A DNA stretch of 64,000 nt from Microbacterium sp. TPD7012 (GTDB taxonomy: Bacteria > Actinomycetota > Actinomycetes > Actinomycetales > Microbacteriaceae). The stretch covers positions 124,001 to 188,000 of the forward strand of contig NZ_QDFV01000005.1 in assembly GCF_003075395.1 (NCBI RefSeq), read 5' to 3'. Positions 7,608-15,085 of the stretch are shown one piece after another. The stretch's first letter is position 1. Each line of letters begins with the position of its first letter. Both the position numbers and the translations under genes were made by a program. The notes below the pieces were generated by a model that did no database searches, was not told the origin of the DNA, and saw nothing but the letters and a program-made list of their open reading frames with translations.

Positions 7608-8840
7608 TCAGCCGACCTGGCTGAGGAAGCGGGGATCGAGGTCGGCGAACGTGCGGGTGACGATGCCGTCGGTGTGGTCGATCTCGTGCACGGCGCCGGC
7701 CGCGGGATCGGAGAGGTAGGCGTGTTCCGCGTCGACGACGAGCTGCACAGGGGCGAGGAGTGCGGGATCGGCGACGGATGTCGCGAGCAGAGGCTCGGTG
7801 CGGACGAGCACCGTGCCGTCGGCCGCGAGCACGCGCACCCGCCCCTCGGCGTCGAGCGCGACCGTGCGGCTGTCGTCGTCGCCGACCGCGACCGCCCGCA
7901 GGAGCGGCACGTCGGAGGAGAGCAGGGTCCACTGCCGGGTGCGCACATCCAGCAGCCATGCGCCCTGGTCGCCGGCGACGCCCGCGAGGTCGGGGCGGTC
8001 CGCGCGCCCGGAGAGGTCCGTGGCCGCCGCCGCTCCGGCGGGAAGCGGCAGGGGCTCCGCGGCGATCGTGCCGCCCACCTCCCGGGTGAAGAGCACCGCC
8101 CCCTCCGTGCACGCGAAGACGACGCCGACGCGGGTCAGGTCGGCATCCGCCGCCGCAGCGCAGGGAATCGCCCCGCCGGCGACGGGAGCGCCGTCGGCAT
8201 CGAAGACCGCCACGGTGCCCTCCGCCGTCGCGGCGAGGAGATGCGAGGCGAAGGAGACGACGGGGCCGTCGGCCGCGATCGTCACGCGCGGTGCGTCGTC
8301 GAGAACCTCGGCGAGATCGTCGTGCGGAAGCTCCACGACCTCGCCGCTCGAGAAGTGCACGGTCGCCCGCTGCGCGCCGGCGGTCACGCGGACCTCCCCC
8401 GTGCCGTCGACGGATCCGCGCAGCTGCGGCTCCCCGAGGAAGGAGTGCGTGTGATCGCCGTGCGGCACCGTCCAACGGGCCGTGTCGATGACGTCGACAC
8501 GCACGCGATCGCCGTCGCGATGGGTGACGAAGACGAGGCGGCCGTCGGCATCGATCCTCTCGACATCGGATGCCGCGGGCGAGATCACCGAGCGCTCCTC
8601 CGAGTCGAGATCGAGCATCACGACCTCGCCCTCGGCATCCGCGACGATCAGCGCGCGCGCCGGCGACGCGACCTCGGCGGCCGCGCCGGCCGGGATGCCG
8701 TGATCGTCGGATGCCGAGGTCGGCGCGGCATCCGGAGTCGACGACGCCGTGCACGCGGGGAGAGCGAGCAGGGCGAGAGCCAACGCGGTCAGCGGTGCGG
8801 CGGTGCGGCCGTCGCGGCGGCGAGAAGAGGGGGAATCCAT
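7608..8840 (-). CDS. Propeller-type lipoprotein, probable partner of AztD-like protein
   Basis: A 410-residue protein with a lipoprotein signal (LALLALPAC) and repeated beta-strand units (ALIVADAEGEVVMLDLDSE, LLAATAEGTVAVFDADG, TVALDAEGRVRVLAADG) consistent with a secreted beta-propeller paralogue of the 6348-7556 product. The motif VPHGDHTHSFLGEP is a plausible metal site. I chose the ATG at 8840: AAGGTG lies 8 bases upstream. The GTG at 8849 lacks such a site. It is the first gene of the two-gene unit, and its ATG lies 17 bp from the Zur-like box. Confidence 0.6.
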   Translation of the reverse strand: MDSPSSRRRDGRTAAPLTALALALLALPACTASSTPDAAPTSASDDHGIPAGAAAEVASPARALIVADAEGEVVMLDLDSEERSVISPAASDVERIDADGRLVFVTHRDGDRVRVDVIDTARWTVPHGDHTHSFLGEPQLRGSVDGTGEVRVTAGAQRATVHFSSGEVVELPHDDLAEVLDDAPRVTIAADGPVVSFASHLLAATAEGTVAVFDADGAPVAGGAIPCAAAADADLTRVGVVFACTEGAVLFTREVGGTIAAEPLPLPAGAAAATDLSGRADRPDLAGVAGDQGAWLLDVRTRQWTLLSSDVPLLRAVAVGDDDSRTVALDAEGRVRVLAADGTVLVRTEPLLATSVADPALLAPVQLVVDAEHAYLSDPAAGAVHEIDHTDGIVTRTFADLDPRFLSQVG

Positions 8841-8856
8841 AGGTCTCACACCTTAT

Positions 8857-8871
8857 TGATAACGATTCTCG
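8857..8871 (-). promoter_or_regulatory. Zur-like operator
   Basis: TGATAACGATTCTCG matches 12 of 15 positions of the actinobacterial Zur box TGATAATGATTATCA, including the central GATT. Its position immediately upstream of the lipoprotein operon fits zinc-dependent repression by Zur. Confidence 0.65.
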
Positions 8872-8911
8872 ATCTCAAGTCGACGGTACGTTGTGCGGCG
8901 CTGACGGAGGA

Positions 8912-8981
8912 CTTGCGCACCCGAGAAGGACGGATGCCGCGAACGCGACCTTCCGAAGCGCACTTCGCCTTCGGAGCGCAT
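8912..8981. repeat. Family C dispersed repeat
   Basis: Contains AAGGACGGATGCCG and TTCCGAAGCGCACTTCGCC, matching the elements at 46711-46800, 56434-56524 and 62633-62709. It occupies most of the gap between the Zur-like box and the metalloprotease gene. Confidence 0.6.
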
Positions 8982-9070
8982 GGCGGACGGCGCGCATCCG
9001 GCACCATCCGGACACGGCTGTGGCCGAACGTCCGATGCTGAACGTCGGCGCCCCGGCGTAGGGTCGCACC

Positions 9071-10141
9071 ATGAGCAGCACAGCATCCTTCGAACGCCAC
9101 GGGGTCGTCCCCTCCTATCTGCTCGCGCGCCTCGCCGAGTCGGGCCGCTTCCCCAAGGCCGCCGCCGCAGCGCGGCAGACGCTCACCGCCGGAAGGCCGC
9201 CGTTCCGTGCGCGCATCGACCTCTCGATCGACGAGAACGGCGCCCTGGTCGCCCAGCTCTCCGACGCCCCGAACCGCACGATCAGCGACGCGGGCAACAC
9301 CCAGCAGCTCCCCGGCGCCGTCGTGCGCACGGAAGACGACGGCCCCGTCGACGACACCGCCGTGAACGAGGCCTTCGACGGCCTCGGCGCGACTTTCGAG
9401 ATGCTGCTCTCCGCGTTCGGCCGCAACTCGCTCGACGACGCCGGCGCTCCGCTCGATGCGACCGTGCACTACGGCGTCGACTACGACAACGCGTTCTGGG
9501 ACGGCGAGCGCATGGTCTTCGGCGACGGCGACGGCGAGGTGTTCCAGGACTTCACCGGCTCCACGACGGTCATCGGGCACGAGCTCGCCCACGGCGTCGT
9601 GCAGCACACCGCGAACCTCGAGTACCAGGGGCAGCCCGGTGCGCTCAACGAATCCATCGCCGACGTGTTCGGCGCCCTGACCGAGCAGTACTCCCTGGGG
9701 CAGACGGCCGACAAGGCGACCTGGCTCATCGGCGCCGAGATCTTCACGGATGCCGTCGAGGGCAAGGCGCTGCGCTCGATGCTCGAGCCCGGCACCGCCT
9801 ATGACGACGACGAGCTGGGCAAAGACCCGCAGCCGGCGCACATGAGCGACTTCGTCCGCACCACCGAAGACAACGGCGGGGTCCACATCAACTCCGGCAT
9901 CCCCAACCGGGCGTTCGCGCTGTTCGCGATCGATCTCGGTGGCAACGCGTGGGAGACCGCGGGCACCGTCTGGTACCGCGCGCTCACCGGCGGGCTCTCG
10001 AGCACCGCGACCTTCACCGAGTTCGCCGACGCGACCGTCGCCGCGGCGACCGAGCTGGGCGACGAGACGGCAACAGCCGCTCGACGCGCGTGGAGCACCG
10101 TGGGAGTCTATGAGGATGAGCGAGTCCCGTCCTCCGACTGA
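9071..10141 (+). CDS. M4-family neutral metallopeptidase (protealysin type)
   Basis: A 356-residue thermolysin-family zinc protease. HELAH near residue 170 supplies two zinc ligands and the catalytic Glu, NESIAD near 195 the third ligand, and DNGGVHINSGIPNRAF near 267 the conserved M4 active-site His region. There is no signal peptide. The short N-terminal segment HGVVPSYLLARLAESG resembles the small propeptide of protealysin-like enzymes rather than the long FTP/PepSY propeptide of thermolysin. The next gene, overlapping by 26 bp, encodes an emfourin-type inhibitor, which strengthens the protealysin assignment. How it leaves the cell, if it does, is unclear. Confidence 0.9.
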   Translation: MSSTASFERHGVVPSYLLARLAESGRFPKAAAAARQTLTAGRPPFRARIDLSIDENGALVAQLSDAPNRTISDAGNTQQLPGAVVRTEDDGPVDDTAVNEAFDGLGATFEMLLSAFGRNSLDDAGAPLDATVHYGVDYDNAFWDGERMVFGDGDGEVFQDFTGSTTVIGHELAHGVVQHTANLEYQGQPGALNESIADVFGALTEQYSLGQTADKATWLIGAEIFTDAVEGKALRSMLEPGTAYDDDELGKDPQPAHMSDFVRTTEDNGGVHINSGIPNRAFALFAIDLGGNAWETAGTVWYRALTGGLSSTATFTEFADATVAAATELGDETATAARRAWSTVGVYEDERVPSSD

Positions 10142-10430
10142 CGTCCGCGTCGTGATCGCGGTCGTGCGCTCCGGCGGCATCGCCGGCATCCGTCGTCAGT
10201 GGCGCGTGGAGGCGGAGGAACCCGACGCCGGCGAATGGATCACCCTCATCGACCGGTGCCCCTGGGACCAGGAGGCACCTGCCGCACCCGGCGCCGATCG
10301 CTTCGTGTGGACCATCCGCGCCCGCACCCCCTCCGAGCACCGCGAACGCGACCTGAGCGACGCCGAGGTCGACGGGCCGTGGCGGGCTCTGGTCGACGCC
10401 GTGCGGGAGGCGTCGAAGCGCTCCGAGTGA
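10116..10430 (+). CDS. Protealysin inhibitor, emfourin type
   Basis: A 104-residue protein with the emfourin-like N-terminal strand and turn VRVVIAVVRSGGIAGIRRQW followed by a WITLIDRCPWD segment. Emfourins are small cytosolic inhibitors encoded beside protealysin-like M4 proteases, and they block the enzyme until export or release. I chose the ATG at 10116 because GGGAG at 10102-10106 lies 9 bases upstream; the ATG at 10110 is too close. The ribosome site and start are inside the protease gene, so the two should be translationally coupled. Confidence 0.75.
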   Translation: MSESRPPTDVRVVIAVVRSGGIAGIRRQWRVEAEEPDAGEWITLIDRCPWDQEAPAAPGADRFVWTIRARTPSEHRERDLSDAEVDGPWRALVDAVREASKRSE

Positions 10431-10510
10431 CACCCGGCGCGGTCGCGGCATCCGATCAATCCGGTGTGAATCGGTGCTCGACACCGACGGCCGGCATCAG
10501 AATGGGACAC

Positions 10511-10747
10511 ATGGGACTGTTCCAGCACCGCAAGGATGACGAAGAGAACCAGTGGACGCTTCCGTCCGAGCCGCTCGTTCGCGAGGGCGCCGACGTCCTC
10601 GATGAGGCACCGTCGGTCGATCCGATGGCGCTCGGCCTCGGAGCCGATGTGAGTTCGATCGTGTTCCCGGTCGCGCCCGTGCCGTCCACCACCGTCTCGA
10701 TCGAGAGCCGCGAACCGGACGACGATCCCGCATCCGATGGCGACTGA
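10511..10747 (+). CDS. Small acidic hypothetical protein, 78 aa
   Basis: MGLFQHRKDDEENQWTLPSE begins a low-complexity, acidic and probably disordered chain with a basic patch only at residues 6-8. No domain, signal or membrane segment is visible. The start is uncertain between ATG 10502 and 10511; GGGA at 10504-10507 favours the second, weakly. It overlaps the next gene by 11 bp, suggesting an operon. Confidence 0.55.
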   Translation: MGLFQHRKDDEENQWTLPSEPLVREGADVLDEAPSVDPMALGLGADVSSIVFPVAPVPSTTVSIESREPDDDPASDGD

Positions 10748-11426
10748 CCCGATCGAGGCCCTTCTGGCTCAGCTCGGGCCCGACGCCGATCACCGCGACG
10801 CGGAGCGGCTGTTCGGCGATGCCGGCTGGCAGCCGTGCGGCGCGGGGGACTGGGCCAAGGCCCTGCGCTCCCCCGAGGGCGAGACCGTCGTGCGGATCAG
10901 CCCCTTCGATCCGACGGGACCGTACACGGCAGAGCTGTACCGGGACGCGGCAGCAACCGGTCAGGTCCCGAGGCTGTTCGCACACCGGCGCCTCGCGGGC
11001 GGCGGCGACCTGCAGATCATGGAGTGGCTGCGCGAGGCCGACGAAGCCGACGCCGTCGCCTTCCACGCGTTGATCGCCGACGGTGCGTCCGAGGTCGCGA
11101 CGCTGGTCGACAGCATCCGTCGCATCCATGCGCGGGCGCAGGCCGAGCTGCCCTGGTGCGGTCCGCTGGATGAGAACCCGTCGAACGTGATGCGCGGCGG
11201 AGACGGCCGGCTGGTGCTGACCGACCCCTACTACGCCGACGGCCCGACTCTCTACGAGACGGCCGCCTCGGATCCGGATGCCGTGGCGGCGAGCATCCCT
11301 GCCGAGGAGAGACGGTTCATGACCGAGATCCCCCTCGCCTGCTCGGGTCCGTGGGCGGACGATTCCCGGGCGGAGATGAAGCGCGGGCTCGATGCCGCCG
11401 ATGCCCGGCGCGCTGCGCAGGGCTGA
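10737..11426 (+). CDS. Hypothetical protein with a kinase-like catalytic loop
   Basis: A 229-residue soluble protein. LDENPSNVMRGGDGRLVLTD near residues 142-161 resembles the D-x4-N catalytic loop and following metal-binding Asp of aminoglycoside-phosphotransferase-like kinases, and WAKALRSPEGETVVRISPF near residue 40 could be the ATP-binding strand pair. The chain is short for that family and I cannot assign a substrate. The kinase reading is inference; a degenerate pseudokinase or unrelated alpha/beta protein remains possible. It overlaps the small acidic protein gene upstream. Confidence 0.5.
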   Translation: MATDPIEALLAQLGPDADHRDAERLFGDAGWQPCGAGDWAKALRSPEGETVVRISPFDPTGPYTAELYRDAAATGQVPRLFAHRRLAGGGDLQIMEWLREADEADAVAFHALIADGASEVATLVDSIRRIHARAQAELPWCGPLDENPSNVMRGGDGRLVLTDPYYADGPTLYETAASDPDAVAASIPAEERRFMTEIPLACSGPWADDSRAEMKRGLDAADARRAAQG

Positions 11427-11468
11427 GGCTCGTCCGGCGGCGTCACCGCCCACGGCTACGGTGGAGGG

Positions 11469-12236
11469 ATGACGATCACCGCCGCCGCAGACGGCTCCGC
11501 CCTGGGCAATCCCGGCCCCAACGGGTGGGCCTGGTACATCGACGACGACAACTGGGCGGCCGGCGGATCACCGCACGGCACGAACAATCAGGGCGAGCTG
11601 CAGGCGGTGCTCGAGCTGCTGAAGGCGACGGCCGGCACCGACGAGAAGCTGCACATCTGGTGCGACAGCCGGTACGTGATCGACTCGGTGACGAAGTGGA
11701 TGCCCGGGTGGAAGCGCAAGGGATGGCGCAAGTCCGACGGCGGGCCCGTTCTCAACCGCGACCTCCTCGAGGGCATCGACGAGGCCATGCGCGGACGCGA
11801 CGTGCAGTTCTCCTGGGTGAAGGGGCACGCGGGCGACGACCTCAACGAGGCCGCCGACGAACGGGCGAACGCCGCGGCGACAGCGTACAAGAACAAGCAG
11901 GAGCCGCGCCGCGGCCCGGGCTTCACCCGCGGAACGGATGCCGGGGCCGCTGTCGCCGCCTCCGCGCCGATCGCGGCGAGCGCCGTCCCCGCGGCTGCGC
12001 CTGCTGCCGCCCCCGCACCGGCTGTCGCGCCGGCTACCGCGCCGGCGAGGTCCGAGCCGGCGACGGGCGAGCCGCTGTGGGCAGAGGCATCCGATCTGCT
12101 CGACGGCCTCGATGCGCCGGTCGACGACCCGATCGAGGTGCGCCTCGCACTGTCCGGTGACGAGCACGCGCGCCTGCGCGATCGCGCCGAGGCACAGGGC
12201 GTCTCGCTCGAAGAGGCCCTCCGCCGCCTCATCTGA
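11469..12236 (+). CDS. rnhA: Ribonuclease HI with C-terminal extension
   Basis: The first 145 or so residues are a complete RNase HI domain that cleaves RNA in RNA-DNA hybrids. Catalytic acids are visible in AADGSALGNPGPNGW (Asp8), NNQGELQAV (Glu), IWCDSRYVID (Asp) and AADERANAAA (Asp). After an Ala/Pro linker (residues about 165-195) there is a C-terminal block IEVRLALSGDEHARLRDRA that ends in SLEEALRRLI, resembling a ribbon-helix-helix (CopG/Arc-like) domain. Total length 255 exceeds the usual 150 of bacterial RNase HI. It is monocistronic as far as I can see. Confidence 0.9.
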   Translation: MTITAAADGSALGNPGPNGWAWYIDDDNWAAGGSPHGTNNQGELQAVLELLKATAGTDEKLHIWCDSRYVIDSVTKWMPGWKRKGWRKSDGGPVLNRDLLEGIDEAMRGRDVQFSWVKGHAGDDLNEAADERANAAATAYKNKQEPRRGPGFTRGTDAGAAVAASAPIAASAVPAAAPAAAPAPAVAPATAPARSEPATGEPLWAEASDLLDGLDAPVDDPIEVRLALSGDEHARLRDRAEAQGVSLEEALRRLI

Positions 12237-12266
12237 CCAGCGGATGCCGCGGCGTACACTCGCACC

Positions 12267-12656
12267 ATGTCGACTCCCGCTCGCACCATCGGCCGCATCT
12301 TCCTGGGTTCCTCGCTCGTCTTCGCCGGGGTCTCGCACCTCACGGTCGCTCGTGAGGAGTTCCAGGCGCAGGTGCCGGAGTCGCTGCCGCTCGATCCCGA
12401 TGTGACCGTGGTGGCCTCGGGGGTCGTCGAGATCGCGCTGGGCTCGGCGCTCCTGCTCGCGCGCCGCCGCCGCGGCCTGGTCGGCGTCATCGCGGCCCTG
12501 TTCTTCGTCGCCGTGTTCCCGGGCAACCTCGCGCAGTGGATGCATCACCGCGACGGCTTCGGGCTCGACACCGAGATGAAGCGCTTCGTGCGTCTGTTCT
12601 TCCAGCCCCTGCTCGTCGCGCTGGCCCTCTGGTCGACGCGCAGCCCGCGACGCTGA
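12267..12656 (+). CDS. DoxX-like small membrane protein
   Basis: A 129-residue protein with about four hydrophobic helices: IGRIFLGSSLVFAGVSHL, VTVVASGVVEIALGSALLL, LVGVIAALFFVAVFPGNLA and a C-terminal LFFQPLLVALALW. The pattern, including the HLT turn and the FPGNLAQW motif, is that of DoxX-family proteins, whose biochemical role is poorly defined (quinone-linked or redox complexes in some species). The stop codon lies within the first unit of an 18-bp tandem repeat. Confidence 0.75.
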   Translation: MSTPARTIGRIFLGSSLVFAGVSHLTVAREEFQAQVPESLPLDPDVTVVASGVVEIALGSALLLARRRRGLVGVIAALFFVAVFPGNLAQWMHHRDGFGLDTEMKRFVRLFFQPLLVALALWSTRSPRR

Positions 12657-12715
12657 CGCGGCTCGCGACGCTGACGCGGCTCGCGACGCTGACGCGGCTC
12701 TCGTCGCTGACGCGG
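12647..12715 (+). repeat. 18-bp tandem repeat, 3.8 copies
   Basis: GCGACGCTGACGCGGCTC occurs perfectly at 12647-12664, 12665-12682 and 12683-12700, followed by a degenerate unit to 12715. It starts inside the last codons of the DoxX-like gene, so slippage here has extended the 3' end. Confidence 0.85.
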
Positions 12716-12870
12716 CGACCTCACCGCGTGGAATCAGGCCGACGCGCGGAATCAGGCCGTTTCACGACCGATCCGCCTGAACCCGCGTGATCGCCTGAAC
12801 CGACGTGGGTCAGCGAGGCCAGGGGTGCCGATCCGTAGACTCGGCTGATGGGAGAGAGGGTGACGCAGAG

Positions 12871-13584
12871 GTGAAGGCGCGCACCGTCTTCGGCCTGCTC
12901 CGTCTCGGCGCGGCGACCATCTGCCTCGTGGCGCTCATCCATCGACTGAGCTGGGGTCTGGCGTCGAACACCATCGCCAGTCAGAACTTCTTCGCGTACC
13001 TCACCAACCAGTCGAACATCGCGTTCGTGGTGCTGCTGGCCGTCGCGGGCGTCATCGCGCTGCGTCGCCCGGCGGATCCGCGCTGGCTGACCGTCGCGCT
13101 TGCGCTCGTGCTCTCCTGGACCATCACCGCGGGGATCGTCTTCGCCGTGATGGTGTGGCAGGGCGGCGAGCGCGGCATCCGGATCGACGTGCCATGGTCG
13201 GATCAGGTGCTGCACTTCTGGCTGCCGGCGTGCACGATCGCGGCGTGGGCACTCGCGCCGGGCCACCGCCGGGTGCCGTGGCGGGTGGTGCCGATCACGC
13301 TGGCCTATCCCCTCGTCTGGGGCGCGTTCACGCTGTGGCGGGGCCCGCTCATCGGCTGGTATCCGTACTACTTCCTCGACCCGCGGCAGGTGAGCGGCCC
13401 GCTGGAGTTCCTCACCTTCTCCGCGATCGCCCTTGCCGTCTTCGCCCTCGTGGCCACGGGGCTCGTGCTGATCAGTCGGATGCCGACGCGCAAGCAGTGG
13501 CGTTCACCCGCGGCATCCGATGACGCGGAGATCGAACCCGCCGACCGCGCGGACACGCGCGAGACCGTGGGTCAGGACGCGTAG
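12871..13584 (+). CDS. Pr6Pr-type integral membrane protein
   Basis: A 237-residue protein with six predicted helices (FGLLRLGAATICLVALIH, NIAFVVLLAVAGVIAL, LALVLSWTITAGIVFAVMVW, FWLPACTIAAWAL, ITLAYPLVWGAFTL, IALAVFALVATGLVLI). The FFAYLTNQSNIAF and RGPLIGWYPYYFLDP motifs are characteristic of the Pr6Pr/FAR-17a/AIG1-like family seen in actinobacteria; function is unknown. The GTG at 12871 is the likely start, with GAGAGGG about 11 bases upstream. Its 3' end overlaps the convergent amine oxidase gene by 13 bp. Confidence 0.75.
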   Translation: MKARTVFGLLRLGAATICLVALIHRLSWGLASNTIASQNFFAYLTNQSNIAFVVLLAVAGVIALRRPADPRWLTVALALVLSWTITAGIVFAVMVWQGGERGIRIDVPWSDQVLHFWLPACTIAAWALAPGHRRVPWRVVPITLAYPLVWGAFTLWRGPLIGWYPYYFLDPRQVSGPLEFLTFSAIALAVFALVATGLVLISRMPTRKQWRSPAASDDAEIEPADRADTRETVGQDA

Positions 13585-14927
13585 ACGGCGAGCGACTCCA
13601 TCGCCGACTCGAGAGCCTCGGTGTCGTCGAGGTCGGCGAACTCCTCCGCCGCCGCGCCCCCGACGATCCCGACGAGGATGTTCTCGCCGGTCGCGGGTCG
13701 CAGGTTGATCCAGGTGCGGATGCCGACGTCGGCGCCCACGGTGTGCCAGATCGCCGCCTGCGAGTCCCAGAACGCCTCGTCGAAACGCAGCCAGATGGTC
13801 TCGATGCGCCCCATCCCGAGGGCGCCGATCGCGGTGCGGTTGACGAACGGCAGCGGCGGATCGAACTCGAGGTCCTGTTCCTGCAGCACACCGAGCGGCA
13901 CGGTGACGACCACGCGATCGAAGGACAGCGCCTCCCCCGTCCCGAGCCGCACGCTGACCCCGGAGTCGTCGTAGGCGAGCCTGCTGATCGGGGAGGACAG
14001 AGAGACCTCCACACCGTCGAGCGCGTCTTCGACGAGCGGCGTGAGATCGTCGCGCGCCCCGGTGAGAGCAGCCGCGGGGAGGGCCGGCGGGAACCAGCTG
14101 GACAGCTGCGCGGCATCCGCTCCCGCCGTCGTCGCGAGCGCGGCGAGCAGGGCCGCGGTCGACGGATCCTCGGGATCGCCGCCCGCCTCGATCAGGGCAT
14201 CCGCGAGGGAGATGTCGGCCGGAGCCGCCTGCGCCGCGGTGATGGCGGCCTGCAGCGGCGCACTGTCGACCGGCTCGATATCGCCCTCGGGTCCGTGCCA
14301 TTGCGCGTCGGGGAGATCGACAACGCCGATCTCCCAGGCCTCCATGCGCTGCCGCAGGTCTTCGTCTCCTTCGCCGAAGAGCCAGGCGCCGAGCTGCACG
14401 GGCATGGGCCAGGAGTCGTCGACGACCGAATGGACCCGGCCGCCGATGCGGTCGCGCGCCTCGAAGACCGTGACCTGCATGTCGGCCGCGGCGAGGCGTG
14501 CTGCCACGGTCGCACCCGCGAAGCCCGCGCCGATCACGGCGATCCGCTCGCCCGCCTCCGCCAGGTCTTCGACCTCATCCGCCGCCCGCGCACCTGAGCG
14601 GATCGCGCCGCGCATGGTGCCCGGTTCGTCGGCATCCGTGGCTTCGCCCGCGAAGAACACACGATCGACGACCGGACGGGCCAGCTGCGACCGGGTCTCC
14701 GCGAGCACGCCGACCGGGGTGAAGCTCACGGCGCCGTATGAGAAGGGGTCGGTCGTCCATGAGCTGCGCAGGCGATCGGCCGGCTCGGGGACGCCCGGCT
14801 GCGGTTGCGGCTCGCGGGTCGGCGTCGGGCTCGCGGTCGGCTCCGGGTCGGGTGTGCACGACGCCAGCAGCACCGAGACGGCACCGACTCCGGCGCCCAT
14901 GAGCAGAGTGCGGCGCGTGATCCTCAT
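13572..14927 (-). CDS. Secreted amine-oxidase-like flavoprotein with circularly permuted order
   Basis: A 451-residue protein. Residues 1-24 are a lipoprotein signal with RRTLLMGAGVGA (Tat-like twin Arg) and Cys24, then a Pro-rich linker. Residues 52-118 (WTTDPFSYGAVSFTPVG, FFAGEAT at 92-97, GTMRGAIRSGARAA) are the segment that normally closes flavin amine oxidases. Only afterwards come the FAD dinucleotide motif VIGAGFAGATVAA (GxGxxG at 133-138), the DRIGGRVHS loop and the substrate domain, ending near residue 451 where an ordinary family member would continue into WxxDP. The two halves needed for FAD binding are therefore present but swapped. Both halves look intact in one frame. Substrate is unknown. 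Confidence 0.8.
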   Translation of the reverse strand: MRITRRTLLMGAGVGAVSVLLASCTPDPEPTASPTPTREPQPQPGVPEPADRLRSSWTTDPFSYGAVSFTPVGVLAETRSQLARPVVDRVFFAGEATDADEPGTMRGAIRSGARAADEVEDLAEAGERIAVIGAGFAGATVAARLAAADMQVTVFEARDRIGGRVHSVVDDSWPMPVQLGAWLFGEGDEDLRQRMEAWEIGVVDLPDAQWHGPEGDIEPVDSAPLQAAITAAQAAPADISLADALIEAGGDPEDPSTAALLAALATTAGADAAQLSSWFPPALPAAALTGARDDLTPLVEDALDGVEVSLSSPISRLAYDDSGVSVRLGTGEALSFDRVVVTVPLGVLQEQDLEFDPPLPFVNRTAIGALGMGRIETIWLRFDEAFWDSQAAIWHTVGADVGIRTWINLRPATGENILVGIVGGAAAEEFADLDDTEALESAMESLAVYAS

Positions 14928-14998
14928 CGTGTCGCCACTTTATCCCGCCCCGCTGGTGTGAGCGACAGCATCCACCCGCGTCGTGCGGCGCGGTCCCC

Positions 14999-15083
14999 GT
15001 TCACAATTCAGCAAGAACGGCGCCCAGACAGCAGAAACCGGCCGATCCGCCACGGATCGACCGGTTCTTGCTGAATTGTGAAC
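14999..15083. repeat. Family B inverted-repeat element (85 bp), intact copy
   Basis: Perfect 20-bp arms at 14999-15018 and 15064-15083, with a nearly perfect inner pair (ACCGGCCGATCCG and CGGATCGACCGGT). It ends 2 bp before the stop of the SRPBCC gene and probably acts as its transcription terminator. A degenerate copy lies at 5631-5716. Confidence 0.85.
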
Positions 15084-15085
15084 GC

